Shown: positions 34,997-48,025, counted from the first letter of the stretch. The stretch is DNA of 64,000 bases from Microstegium vimineum (GCA_022036555.1 CM039122.1:6298517-6362516), one strand, 5' to 3'. Translations and numbers: made by a program. Notes: generated by a model not told the origin, from the letters alone.

Positions 34997-36738
34997 TCAC
35001 TGAGTGGGTTGAGCGTCAATAATGGCGGCATGTGTGCACGTCATCCCAACACATTCTCTTTGAGGATGCACACAAACCTAGTGGTATCGACAATGGTGTT
35101 GATGCGGATGATGTCCACCTAGAGGGGGATGATGGAGTGTGTGAGTTTTTTGGGCTCTTAATTGAAATGGTGTCGACAATGCTATCATTGATGTGTGCAA
35201 CAATTTTGGCCCAAGTGTATTTGGTCATACCAATACTCATGATACCTCTTGAAATATTGCCTTGCCAAAACTTCAGAGTTAAAAACAAAACCATTCATCC
35301 TTTCACTACCAAATCCCTCAAAAATGTTTTTCGTCTAACTAGAACTTGATTCCAGCCTTCTCATTAGAGCGTCTTTACCAAGGACCATGCATTCAAATCA
35401 CTATCTACAAGTAGATCTAGCCCACATAGTGGACTTCTCTAAGGATTCAGTTTCTTTATGCATGTACACCACCACTGCTCCCTATGATTGCCATCGAGTG
35501 GTGCTTTGCCTATGAGGCACATAGGGAGAAGGAGGGGTAGAGGAGAAACTTAGGGGAGCGGATGGAGAAGAGGATGGGTGAGAGCAGATGAGGGCGATCT
35601 AAGAGAGAAGGGTGGAGTTCTAGGAGACATAGGAAGGACAAGTGGATGACTCGTGGAAGAGAGAGGGTGGATGGGCACGATGTCATTTACTCATAAAGGA
35701 CGGAAATGAACATGAGTGTTTACTAAAAATTGAATTGGATTAAAATTTTGGATCCAATTATTGTATCATTGACAACTCTAACTATAAACTAGAAGTGCGC
35801 GATAAGACTACTTAGTTTTTTAATTGTCAGGACTTGTAATAATCTAGCCACCATGAATGGACCTAGCAATGACACATCATCACTAACAGTTTCAAAAAAA
35901 TGATAGTGATGTAGGCAACATTTTTTGGATGTGTTTGTAGTAGCAATTCATGTGTGATTTTTTATATCGCATGCATCTAAAATTATGTAAAGGTGGCCAT
36001 TATTTTCTTGAATAAGGATTTACATATTGATCCTTTCAACATGAAGTTAAGCATTGATATGGTGGTAAATTGAGCACAACTCAGTTAATTAATGACTTAG
36101 CATGGGATGCTTTTTTTGTGACATCCAACCTAAGTTAGATTTGGCCCATCGTGGTCGATGTGTATATTAATGTGATGTTTTGAGGGTTTAATCAGACCTT
36201 GATTGTTGAGGGTGGGTTAGAGCACAATATAAGGCTTCTAGAGCCCATGTCACTATTTTGATTAACCCTTTTATGTGAAGTAAGGACAAAAACATAAATG
36301 AGTTGGTGGTACTATATGCATGGTTCACTCAACACATAGAGTGGCTATGAGCCATTCGGACTCTAGGGAGAGCCCTTTGAGTGGGGGTTAGATTTGGCCT
36401 ATAGTTACCCATGTGTATATTGATGTTGTTAATCCCTTTACGTTAAGTGAGGAGCCTTTGAGAGGGGTGTTTGGGACACCCGCCCTAATTTAGATTTGTC
36501 CCATAGTGGCCCATGCATGTGTATATTGGTATTGTTAATCCAAAAACATAAATGGGTTGTTGGTATTGTGTGGTTCACTCAACGCATAGAGTGGATCTAA
36601 ATCGTTTGAACTCAAGGGCTTTACATTTTGTAAGAGTGATTGCATTTTGTTGTGATTCTTGTTTCAATTGTCAACAATATCATGTCGATAGTGCGATGTT
36701 TGTGATCACTTTGTTGATATATATGAAGATATATTTTT
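34997..36738. other. Degenerate non-genic sequence with local duplications
   Basis: I recognise no gene. Related phrases recur at 36140-36620: CCATGTGTATATTGATGTTG-like text near 36160, 36410 and 36515, and TGGTTCACTCAAC near 36322 and 36570. They look like an old local duplication of about 245 bp. The region at 35340-35700 has purine-rich text without domains. Confidence 0.5.
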
Positions 36739-37112
36739 TATCCATTCCAAATTGTAAGACATTCTAAATATATTGGTTTTACGATGTATATATCTAAACA
36801 TAACGTTTATCTAGGTACACAACAACAACTTCATATTATGCCAAAATAGGCAATCACTATCGGACTATCACTATTGGTTGCTTTACCAGTGCACCTTCGT
36901 GGCTTTAACCAACATAGATAGATGGGCTATCATTGTCGGTTCGTGGTTTCAACATGCAGTGATAGTATCATGTTTATCACATTAGAGGTCAGATTATGAT
37001 GAACTTTATATTAAAACTATAGAGTTCAAGGAGACTTTAAATTTTGTAGCTGGCAATTTTTTTAGTTTGAGATGGTTTACATGTTTAAATATTATATATA
37101 GCATATGTTCCC

Positions 37113-37146
<34 letters not shown>

Positions 37147-37226
37147 TAGTTTATATAATTATATCTAAATGCATTGAAATTAAAAAGCCAAAGTGTCGTA
37201 TAATTTAGGATATGATGGAGGAAGTA
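36739..37226. mobile_element. Probable Stowaway-type MITE, interrupted
   Basis: The left end TCCATTCCAAATTGTAAGAC and right end GTCGTATAATTTAGGAT...GGAGG are inverted in the style of other Stowaway ends here. About 300 bases of unrelated sequence lie between, including a TA/GA microsatellite at about 37110-37146. The left end lacks the usual CTCCC start, so the boundaries are approximate. Confidence 0.5.
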
Positions 37227-37236
37227 CTACTCTAAA

Positions 37237-37475
37237 CTTTTTTTTTGACACACTCGCCCCTACGAACACACGCAAGCAAACCCTACCCCTATGAGCACCT
37301 TCGAAGGACTGGGCTCAGGCGCCTCGTTGTTGACGGGAACGTCGCCTACCACTTAATGCGTAGCGCCGGAAAATCCTGGAATAAATCCAGAATAAAGTGT
37401 CGCACCTAGGATTTGAACCCTGGGTGGGAGCCTCTCAACCAATGGCCTTTGTCATTGCGCCATGAACCCCTTGAC
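37237..37475 (-). mobile_element. tRNA-derived SINE, copy 1
   Basis: On the minus strand it begins with a tRNA-like head: an A-box-like TTCATGGCGCAATGAC and a B box GGTTCAAATCC. It ends in a run of A (the T run at 37239-37246). Perfect 12-bp target repeats TACTACTCTAAA flank it (37225-37236 and 37476-37487). Confidence 0.88.
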
Positions 37476-37739
37476 TACTACTCTAAAACTTTGTAGTTAA
37501 CAACTTTTTCATTTGACATTATTTAGAATATCAAATATACACTATAAGGGTCAAGGGGTTCACGGCGCAATGGCAAAGGTCATTGGTTTGGGGGCTCCCA
37601 CCCAGGGTTCAAATCCTGGGTGCGACACCATATATTCTAGATTTATTCCAGGATTTTCCGGCACTATGCATTAAGTAGTAGGCGATGTTCCCGTCGACAG
37701 CCAACAGTGAGGCGCTGTTGAGCGTCTGCGTTGTACTAT

Positions 37740-39335
37740 TGAAAGGATCAAGATGCCCAAGAGGGGGGTGAATTGGGCTCTTTTTAATTTCTAAACAAGA
37801 ATTGAACCTATAAAGAGCCAATTAACCCCCTAGTGCCTACCGCTTGTGTGTCCTAGCTAGAAAGCGGTAGCAAGTCAATGGAAAACGAAAACCTCCTAAA
37901 CAATTCTAGTATGAAAAGAATGACAAGTGCGGAAAGTAATGCGGTAATAACGAGCTAGGGAAAGGTATGCTTGACACGGCGATGTTATGCCGAGGTATCG
38001 AGGAGTCGACACTCCCCCCTAGTCCTCGTTGGAGCACCTCGCAAGGTATAGCTCCCCCTCAATCCCACACAAGGGATGAGTGCTCTCTACGGGCTGATTC
38101 TTCACCACTCCGGATCGGTGAATCGCCCACAACCGATCACAAACGTCGATGGAGAAGGGCCGCCGACAATCTTCCGGCGATCACCTTCCTCCGAGCACCA
38201 CCGGACCGTCTAGGTGATGTCGATCACCAAGAGTAACAAGCCTTGATCTTCGCTTGACTCACTCAAGCTTCACAACTAGAGGATGCACACTTGAACTCTT
38301 GGATGAACTAGAGAGAGGATGGATGGATTCGCGAATCACTCTCTCTCTCTCTGGGGCTCTTGCTCTCTTCCCAACCTTCTCAACAAACTCAGCAACTCAA
38401 ATGGGCAAAGGCCAGGTGGGAGAGAAGTGGGAGGGGCTATAAATAGACCCTCTGAAAACTGCCTCGGGCTGGCAACTTATGTTGGCGACGGACGCTCTGT
38501 CAACTAGGCGACGGACGGTTCGTCGCATGCCCCAACGGCTAGTTCTGTTCATAGTTTGGGCGACGGACGCTCCGACGCCCTGTCCAACGGCTCGTTCTGA
38601 CACACTGTTCCCAGCGACAGACGCTACGTCACTGGGGCGACGGACGCTCATCCCTAGCGTCCGACGCTACACTCTGGCTCGGGCTTAAAACACCCTCTTT
38701 GGAAGGTCGACGGACGCTCTTCCCAGCGTCCGACGCCTGGCCGACAGACAGCGTCCGTCGGACCCTGAAAAACTTAGCCAGAAAACATCTCCACTGGAAG
38801 GTCGACGGACGCTATGGACTCAACCACCCAGCGTCTGACGCCTCTGTCCGACGCGACGGACAGCGTCCGGCGCCCCCTGTCAGGAGCGTCCGACGCCCAG
38901 AAAACAGTTCTAACAACTTCGTTTTTCGTCGCGATGAATATGGAAGTTGTTCTAGGCTATCTTACGGTCAACATAGGCTTGCTTAGAGCTAAGGAAGTCA
39001 AGTGTGCACCACACCTAAGTCATGAAGCTTTCCTAAGTCAAGCTACTAGTCTCAACCCCTCTTAATAGTACGATCAAAGATAAAAAGAGAAGCTCTATCT
39101 ATTTCTAAGTGCCCTTCATCTCCTTATGGCACTTAGCCTATCATTCTAGGGTCTTCATCATGTCTCCTTGAAATCCGAAACGATATCCATCTTGGGGGCT
39201 AAGTGATGACCATTAATGCCCATTCTAGTTGATCACTATGGCTAAGCTACGCATAGCCTCTGCAAAACACACGTTAGCCATAATAATCTCTAATTGTTGT
39301 TAATCACCGAAACCAACTAGGGCAATGATTCTTCA
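37740..39335 (-). repeat. 3' LTR of the copia element
   Basis: TGAAAGGATC...GATTCTTCA on the plus strand; a direct repeat of 48028-49623. It contains clusters of CGACGGACGCT and AGCGTCCGACG motifs (38480-38900). A TATTTATAG TATA-type site on the minus strand lies at about 38441. Confidence 0.95.
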
Positions 39336-39353
39336 ATCTCCCCCTTTTTGGTG
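39336..39353 (-). promoter_or_regulatory. Polypurine tract
   Basis: On the minus strand CCAAAAAGGGGGAGATT lies directly before the 3' LTR. This is the place and composition of the plus-strand DNA primer of LTR retroelements. Confidence 0.85.
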
Positions 39354-39822
39354 ATTGACGACAATAGAACCTCGAGTATGGATTAAGAGTTATGATTTAG
39401 ACTTTATGGTGACTTGGAATGGTTGAGCAAGGGTTAGTGAATTTGTAATGAAGCATACTTGCTCACCCAAACCAAATCACAAAACATGGTACTTATAGAT
39501 ATGAATGTAAAATAAGTACCTCATGATATTCTCAAAAGATGTATCGGAGTATAGCGCGGAAGCTCAATTATCATTTAAGCATAGAGACATATCATGCAAC
39601 ATGAGACAACTCACAAGATATATTAGTGATAATCAAGAGTTTGTCACACATCCAAACATATAAACATCAACCAAAGAATTCATCACATCACACATATAAC
39701 ACAAATGCATAAACATAGACATGATGGAAGAGTACGGGGAAAATAAGCATACAAAGATCCAAATCCCTCCCCCTATCTCTATACTCGACCCTCTCTCCCC
39801 CTTTGGCGTCTAGCACCAAAAA

Positions 39823-42524
39823 CTAAGCGTTTGGGGCTGGAGAAGAAGGTGGAGGAGTTGCAGCCTTGCGATCGAGCATGATGAAATCCTGAAGATCTGA
39901 CTCGTCTGACTCATCATCTGCCTCGGCCTCTGCAAGTGTAGGCACAGCTGGGGCAATCTCTGGAGCTGGCACTAGAAGCTCTGGCGCTGCTGTCTCAACT
40001 GACTCCCCCTGAGGCTCAGCTGGTGCCTCTGACAGTCCTGCCTCTGTAGTAACGGGCCTGTGAACTCGATGAGTGAAAACTCGAGGCGAGGAGGAAGGTG
40101 TCACTGTCAGGGCAACGAGTGATACTGCTGCTGCAACCTCTACTGGCTGAGTCTGAGCTGGAGAGGAGACTGCCACTGTAACTGCCTCATCTGCTAGTGA
40201 TATGGCATCTGTCTGAACTGCAGCTGGAGGAGTGGTGACAGTCTGTGTGGACTGCTCAGGTGCGATCTCCGACGAGGCAACTGAAGACAAGTGGGTGCCC
40301 GTCGCCGGAGGATCCACTGCAACCGCTGGAGCTGGTGAGACTAACTGAGCTGCTCCTAGGGAGTCTTCTCCCGTGATCTCCAAGTAAGAAGCTGGCAGAT
40401 CTCTCGAGGCCTCGGCTATGGTAGTTCCTCGGATAGGAGTGAAGCCTGTCTGAAACTCTCCGGGTGAAGCTAACCAAGAAGACACCTGGGTCCTCAGAGA
40501 CTAATACGCGGGAGAAGCTGGTGGATGGAACGAAGGAGTAGCTGGTGCCTGACTCTGATGTCCTCCGGACAGTAACGCTGGAGTCAGAACCACAACTACT
40601 GGAGGCTGCTGAGTAGGTGAGGTGAACTGCTGCTGCTGTGAGACTCCGGGCAACTGAAATTGTGGAGTGGAAGTCTGCCCAGAGCTAGAGGCCAGAAGAC
40701 GCTCTAGTAACAACGTCTGGGTCTTCTGGATCTCTGTTTGCTGCAGCTGATAGGCCAAGAACTGACGCTGGAACTCGTCCTGTCTGGCCTAAGTCTGAGC
40801 CTGAGCTGCTAGCTGCTGCTCTGTAAGCCTCCGTAAATCTGCAGCCGGATGCCTCTGCTCCTCTGCCTGACGTGACTGCTCCTCCTGCATCCTCGATAGA
40901 ATAGTAAGCAGTGTAGCCTCTGAGGTGTTGGAACCCAGAGCTAGAGCTGCTGCGGCTGTGCCTGACCCTCCTGCCTCATGGTCATGAGGCATCGGTGTAT
41001 ACTCACGCACCGGCTGGTAGTCCTCGTCAGAACTGTCAGAGTCGAGGTCCTCTCTATAGACTGTCTCGGCAGCTGTATCTATCTCTGCTAGCTCTGCCTG
41101 AGCAATCTGCTCAACGGTAGCATCAGTGACCTCTGCTGACTGAGGTGGCACACCGGCCTGCCTGGTGCCTGGTCTATAAGCTCTGCTGGGGCGAGGCAGG
41201 TTTCCATGTATCACTAGCTGACTCATCGAATAAACAGGAAACTCAGTCGCTGACCTTGTGAGAGTGACTCTCATAGCACCTGACCTGGTCTTGGCAACTA
41301 TCAAATAGGAAATCCAATGAGCAAACTGCAGCTGCCAGTGACCCCTGAACCCAGCGGCTATGATATCCTCAAGCTCGCTAACTATCAGATCCCAGAGGTC
41401 GAACTTCTCCTTCCGGGCGACATGAGAAAGGAGTCAAAGCTGTAAACAAGTAATCGTGTCCCGAGATCCAATCCGTGGGAGGATAGTACGCCTGAGTACC
41501 TCGTGGAGGATCCGAGCAAGTGGAGTGAGGTCACGTGGTGTACGGCTCGAACCCTCGGTGAACGGCTGCTGAAAGCACGGCCTCACGAAATCCGTAGATG
41601 GCACTATACCATTGTGAGGTCGGCGAGGGGCCTCCTGATCCCCATAGCAAAGACTGTGGATCCTCGTAGGAGAGGACTCGAGGTGGAAAAGCTCTCTGAA
41701 CCTAGCAGCTGTAACCCTGAAATCACATCCCTGGAATCCAAAGTGGAGGAACTCGTGATCAGGGGAGATCCAAAGAGATGCGTAAAATTGATACACCCAG
41801 TCCTTCTGATATGCTCCTGAACGTCCCATCAAATCTGTCAGACCCTGGATGTACTGAAGGTGTTGTAGGATCTCTGGACCACCGATCCCCTCTATATGGG
41901 GAGATGGGCACACTTTGTGAGCTCTAAGAGGAGCATCAGTGTCTATGTAAGCTCTGTAGAAGTCCTCGTGCACTGTGGTGTAGAAGTCTCGTCCGGCACG
42001 GGGGTCCCTCTGAGGTAGGAACCAGGACTGAAAGTCGACGAAGTGGAGTAGTTGTACTTGCTTCGCTGTAAGAGCTCGCACCTGGTGCCTCACTGGGTCT
42101 GGGAGCCGAGGTCCTAGAGGACTAGGTGGTGCACCTGAGCCTCTGGATCGAGTAACTCGGCGTCTCATCAACTCACCAATCGAGGAGTGGCCCGCGCCTC
42201 TGGCTGCTCAAGCTCTGGGACTGGCTCTGTCTCCACTGCGTCTGTAGCCTCGACGGGCTCTGTCTCTGGACGCAGAGGGGACTCATGACGCGCTCCACGG
42301 CGAGGCGAGAGCCTCAAACCGGTGCGACGTCCTCCTTGCTCTGCTATCTCAGCGGCCTCTGCCACTGCTAATGCTGCTGCCGAATCTGGATCCATCAAAG
42401 GCCTCTTGCGCTTCTGGGATATAACCTTTTGCTTGCCCTTTCCCCGGTCAGTGGGTGGACGCGGTGGAGGTGGAGGGTCACCACCACTACCGGGAACAGG
42501 ACCGGCATTCTTCGCTCTTGCCAT
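39823..42524 (-). pseudogene. Extra 3' ORF of Sirevirus-type element
   Basis: An open region downstream of pol in the same direction. A first frame (42524-42168) encodes a basic, Pro-rich start. After a -1 shift, one frame continues from about 42168 to 39823, broken only by stops at 41434 (TGA), 40789 (TAG) and 40501 (TAG). The segment near 41700 (VYQFYASLWIS, then FRVTAARFRELFHL) resembles the 'putative plant transposon protein' domain found in extra ORFs of plant LTR elements. The C-terminal third is Ala/Pro/Ser-rich with acidic patches. A GTGAGT at the frame switch could instead be a splice donor. Such ORFs are sometimes called env-like; I see no signal peptide or clear membrane span, so I assign no function. 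Confidence 0.7.
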
Positions 42525-44046
42525 TTACCAAACTTGTGCAAACAAACTGCTGACAAGGATCCTCAACAATCAAAACCACAAGCTCACTGCCAATCAACCA
42601 CTGACAACCTGACAATCCACAGAACAACCAACTGTAAGAGTGGCACGCCGGCCCTGGACTGTCCTTGCGAGGCTTTTCCTCGATCCGTACTCGCGGGCTT
42701 TGCCCCGAGTTTACTAACACTGCCCACTGCTCAAGCAAACACCTCAGACACTGACCCTGCTCATTAGATAGATACGGTTATAACCATAAGCATATAAGAG
42801 AGAGATGAGAGGGTCTATAGAGTGAAAAGAAATAGATAGAAATAGAGATCGATTCTGCCATTTCATACCTCGAACCCTGACCAAAGCAAGAGAAGGGGAA
42901 AGATCCTCCGGACGATCAACCACAATCCGCAATCCGCAAACTAATCAAGGCAAGGTAGGATTTAGGGTGGTGATAGAGAATGGCGAGGTGATTTGCAATC
43001 TAGAGGGAAAAACATAGGAGTAGAATTTCACCTTGGCACGCGACTGAGATCAATCAACCTCCACAGAGCTTGGAGGAGTGCTCCTCGTCAAGTAGAGTCG
43101 TGCACGGCGGGAATAATGCAAGGGAGCGGCGGCGCTTGGGGGAGAAGCCCTGGAGCGGCGGCTTGGGTGGCAGGGTTGCGGGGTGGAGCAGCGGCGCAAG
43201 GAGGTGTACGGCAGCGCAGGTGCAGGCGCCGCTGGGTGGAGGTACAGTCGGCGGCACAGGGCAGAGGTGAATCTCGCCGACGAGGGGTGATGCGGGTGAA
43301 CGGCAACGGCGGTGCGGCGGTTAGGGTTAGGGCAGCGGCGCGGCGGCGGACTGAACGAACAGAGGAAGAGACGAGGTTTTTTTAAAAAAAAATTGCGCCT
43401 TAAGTTCGCGACGGACGCTCCGACGCGGAGCAACGGACGCTCCGTCGGACTGCGACGGACGCTCGGGGAGCGTCCGTCGCCCTGTAAGCGGGCAACTTTA
43501 ATCTCCGGACGATCGCGACGGACGCTGAGGCAATTGACACCGAGCGTCCGTCGGAAGCGTCCGACGCCTTTTAAATGGAATTTTTCAAATTTTGTTTTTG
43601 CGTCTTTCTCCCAACCAAGTTCCAATCCCAATAAGATCCAAATAACACCTGATTGGACTTGATATGAGAACCATCTCTCAAACACTCATTTTCAAATAGT
43701 TTGTCATAGGCTTAATTTTAGTTTTAGCTCAAAATATTCGAATGGAAGCACCAAGGAGTCATCATATGGCCACAAGAGAGGTATAGAAGTGTCTTGAGCT
43801 TGGAATGCTCCCCCTAAGTGGACGAACACAGAGGATGCTCAAACTTAACCGAAAAGAAACGGCAAACAACACACATGCATATGCTATGCAATACAAAATT
43901 TGAATCTAGGTTGCTTGCAAGTTTAAACCGTGGTTAAGCTTTGTCACACGCTTTGAGGGTGGTTATCTTAACCGCGTTAGCCAAGCCTATGTGCATTACC
44001 AAATTAAACATGTTATATTACATATGAATGCATGGTTCACACAAAC
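42525..44046. other. Non-coding spacer between pol and extra ORF of the copia element
   Basis: A GC-rich part (43050-43370) has open frames on both strands without domains. At 43405-43570 there is a cluster of GCGACGGACGCTC / GAGCGTCCGTCG motifs like those in the element's LTRs. The rest has no recognisable feature. It may hold the promoter or leader of the extra ORF. Confidence 0.55.
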
Positions 44047-47000
44047 TCATCTTTTAGTGAAATTAGGGTGATCAAGCACATTTAACTCGCTTCTCAACCT
44101 ACAAAAGGTTGTTTCATCGAGTGGTTTAGTGAAGATATCCGCCAATTGATCTTCGCTCTTAACTCCAACTAGTGTTATGTCTTTCCTATCCACATGATCT
44201 CTAAGAAAGTGATGGCGAATATCTATGTGCTTGGTGCGAGAGTGTTGAACCGGGTTGTTTGCAAGCTTTACGGCGCTTTCATTATCACACAAAAGTGGAA
44301 CTTCTTTTAAAAACACGCCGTAATCAAAGAGTGTTTGGGTCATGTATAAGATTTGTGCACAACTTGCTCCCATGGCAATGTATTCCGCCTCGGCGGTTGA
44401 CAATGCCACACTATTTTGCTTCTTTGAGGACCAAGAAACAAGTGATCTTCCTAGCATGTGGCACCCGCCGGAGGTACTCTTCCTATCAACCTTACACCCG
44501 GTGTAATCCGAATTGGAATAGCTAACTAGTTGGAAGGGAGCTCCTTTGTGATACCAAAGACCCATGCTAGGGGTGTGCCTTAAGTACCTAAGGATTCTTT
44601 TAACCGCACAAAGATGCGACTCCTTAGGGTTTGCTTGAAACCTAGCACACATACACACACTAAACATGATATCCGGCCTAGATGCGGTGAGGTAAAGTAA
44701 ACTACCGATCATAGAGCGATAGAGAGTTTGGTCAATCGGTTTACCTCCCTCATCGAGATCGAGATGCCCATTAGTAGGCATTGGGGTCTTGATTGGCTTG
44801 CAATCCTCCATCTTGAATTTCTTGAGAACATCATAAGTGTACTTCTCTTGAGATATGAAGGTGCCCTCCCTCAATTGCTTCACTTGGAAGCCAAGGAAGA
44901 AGGTTAGCTCGCCAATCATTGACATCTCGAACTCCTTGGACATCAATGCACCAAATTCCTTGCTATGATCTTGGTTTGTTGACCCAAATATAATGTCATC
45001 GACATACACTTGGCAAACAAAGATCTCTCCATCTAGCACCTTGGTGAAGAGTGTGGTATCCACTTTCCCGATCTTGAAGTCCTTCTTGAGTAGGAAGTCC
45101 CTTAGCCTCTCATACCAAGCTCTTGGAGCTTGCTTCAATCCATAGAGTGCCTTGGACAACCTATACACATGATTAGGACAATTTGGGTCTTCAAACCCGG
45201 GAGGTTGTGAGACAAAAACAAGTTCATTAATGAAACCATTTAGAAAGGCACTCTTCACATCCATTTGAAAAAGTTTCATTTTGTGGTGTGAAGCATATGC
45301 CAAAAGGATACGAATGGCTTCTAGTCTTGCAACCGGTGCAAAGGTCTCCTCAAAATCCAAGCCTTCAACTTGGGAGAACCCCTTTGCCACCAATCTTGCC
45401 TTGTTTCTCACAACCACGCCTTGATCATCTTGCTTGTTCCTAAATACCCACTTGGTGCCAATGATTCTTGCTCCTTTGGGCTTTTCTACTAGTATCCACA
45501 CTTCGTTTCGGGTGAAGTTGTTCAACTCTTCATGCATGGCATTCACCCAATCCGGATCTGCAAGTGCATCCTCCATACTAGAAGGCTCAACAAAGGAAAC
45601 AAAGGAGTGATGTTCAACATAAGAAGCAAGTTTAGATCGAGTTGTTACCCCCCTTGATGGACTCCCTATGATGAGGTCTTGTGGATGAGCTTAAAGCATA
45701 GGTGTAGATCTTCTATTAATCACTTGGGGAGGAGGTTGTGGTGCATCAACATCACTAGCTTGAGCCTCAGCTTGATCTTGAGGGATGAAGGTATCTTCTT
45801 GTGCTTCCCTCACTTGTTCTTCATCAACTTGAGGCGTGTGAGGTGGAGAGGGTACTTCATTTGCATCATCTTCAACTTCTTCCACCTCTTGTGGGTTGAT
45901 TGCACCAATGGGCATATTCTTCATAGCCTCCCTCAAGGGTTCATCACCTACATCATCAAGATTTTCATGTTCTTCTTAAGAGCCATTAGTTTCATCAAAC
46001 TCCAAGTCATATGTTTCTTCAACTAGGCCAGAGGCTTTGTTAAAAAATCGATATGCCTTGGATTTAAAAGAATAACCAAGTAAGAAACCAATGTCACATC
46101 TCCTTTGGAACTTGCTCAAGTGTTGGCGCTTCTTGTAGATGTACACTTTGCAACCAAACACTCGGAAAAATGATATATCCGGTTTCTTCCCATTCACAAG
46201 CTCATAGGGGGTCTTCTTGAGAAGCCTTTGGACAAATAGCCGGTTGGCCGCATAGCATGCGGTGTTAATTGCTTCGGCCCAAAACTTCTCGGGGGTGTTG
46301 TATTCATCAAGCATTGATCTTGCAAGAGTAATGAGTGTCCGGTTCTTCCTCTCTACTACACCATTTTGTTGAGGAGTATAGGTGGCAGACACTTCATGCT
46401 TGATCCCAACTTCATCACAATAGTCTTCAATCTTGGTGTTTACAAACTCGGTCCCATTGTCACTTCTTATCTTCTTGATCTTCACATCAAACTCATTTTG
46501 GACTCTAGTTGCAAACTTCTTGAATATTGATTGAGTTTCTCCCTTGTCTTGAAGAAAGAACACCCAAATGTACCTAGAGTAGTCATCAACTACCACCAAG
46601 CAAAAGAGATTGCCCCAAGGCTAGCATAGGTGGTAGGTCCAAATAGATCCATGTGAAGTAGCTCTAGGACTCTTGAGGTTGACATGAAAGCTTTGGTTGG
46701 ATGAGTGTTTGTTACTTGTTTGCCGGCTTGACATGCACTACAAAGTTTGTCCTTCTCAAACACAACATCCTTCACACCTCTAACCAATTCCTTCTTGACA
46801 AGCTTATTCAAAGTTGACATTCCCACATGTGCTAATCTTCTATGCCATAGCCAACCCAAATAACTCTTGGAGAATAGACATGTTTGCAAACTAGCTTCAT
46901 TTGAGGTGAAGTCCACTAGGTAGAGATTGTTGTGCCGAAACCCTTTGAATATCAATGATGAATCTTCAATCTTGGACACAACTACCTCATTTGGAGTGAA

Positions 47001-47269
47001 GAGACATTGGAAACCAAGATCACATAGTTGTCCCACCGATAGCAAGTTGAAGCTCAAAGATTGTACTAGCAAGACATTTGATATTGATTGATCATTTGAG
47101 ATTGCCACTTTGCCTAGGCCTTACACTTTGCCTTTTGAATTGTCCCCAAAGGTAATCTTGTCTTGCCCTTCACAATCTTCCTCAAGTGTGGTGAACATCC
47201 GGGAGTCACCGGTCATATGTTGAGTGCATCCACTATCAATCACCCAATGACTTCCACCGGTCTTGTAGT
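44047..47269 (-). pseudogene. copia pol: protease, integrase, reverse transcriptase-RNase H
   Basis: Read from high to low coordinates. The protease active-site region HWVIDSGCTQHMTG lies near 47230. The integrase zinc site HRRLAHVG...CSACQAGK is at 46830-46730, followed by the core with HMDLFGP, SDNGTEF and NGVVERKN (46660-46300). The reverse transcriptase (45576-44700) has QMDVKSAFLNG and YVDDIIF. RNase H has STAEAEYIAMG and ends near 44047. The longest intact piece is 509 aa (45576-44047). Stops or frameshifts occur near 47260, 47120, 46600, 45973 and 45691. This would copy the RNA genome into DNA and integrate it; this copy cannot make a full polyprotein. Confidence 0.92.
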
Positions 47270-47974
47270 TCACCTACACACAAGCAACTTGAAGTTAAGC
47301 TTGTTGTTTGGGAACCCACCCTTGAGTACCAAGTCTTTCTTCTCCTCCTTCTCTTTTTCTTTCTTCTTGGAGGAGGAAGAAGAGCCACCATCACCAATCT
47401 TTATGTACATCTCATGGGCATTGATCTTGCCCAAGATTTGTGTTGGTGTAGCGGCGAAGAGGTCCCCTTGGTGAAGAACCGCGACGATGTGGCCATACTT
47501 CTCAATGGGTAAGACACAAAGAATCTTGTGCACCACATCGGCCGGTGCCATTTGGTTGAGACCGAGCCCATTCAATTCCTCTACAATAATGTTAAGTCAT
47601 GAGTACATTTCATTTGTATTTTCATTTGCATGCATGGAAAAAGAATTGAGCTTAGCCATGACCAAGTGATAGCGTTCTTCACGCTCACTTTTTGTGCCTT
47701 CATGAAGAGCACAAATAGTGGTCCACAACTCAAATGCATCTTTGGCATTACGCACTCGGTTGAAGACATCCTTGCTAATGCCACGAAAAAGTATGTTCTT
47801 CGCCTTGGCATTGTGCTTATCAAAGTTGAGGTCCTCCGCGAAGAGAGTGCCTCCCTTTGTGACGGCTTTGAGCACGTCCACGTCAACAGCCTCTAGATAG
47901 GCCTCTATACGAACCTTCCAATAAGGAAAGTCGTCTCCATCGAACATGGGAGGTGGTCCATCCCCATGGGACAT
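47270..47974 (-). pseudogene. copia gag (UBN2-type), interrupted
   Basis: It starts MSHGDGPPPMFDGDDFPYWK, the usual start of grass copia gag, and continues through RVRNAKDAFELWTTICALHEGT. One TGA at about 47597 splits it into two in-frame parts. The second part ends in a Ser/Lys-rich region (SSSSSKKKEKEKEEKK). I do not see a CCHC zinc knuckle before the protease, so that part may be lost or frameshifted. Role: capsid-like particle protein. Confidence 0.85.
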
Positions 47975-48013
47975 CTTGCTCTAGGCGGTGAAGCCTAATT
48001 TAGAGCAAACCTT

Positions 48014-48025
48014 GCTCTGATACCA
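48014..48025 (-). promoter_or_regulatory. Primer binding site for tRNA-iMet
   Basis: The minus strand reads TGGTATCAGAGC two bases after the 5' LTR end, the classic copia primer site complementary to the initiator tRNA-Met end. Confidence 0.95.

Noticed and set aside
44259..44525. Forward-strand ORF over the copia RNase H region
   Set aside because: It is a shadow of the reverse-strand pol gene.
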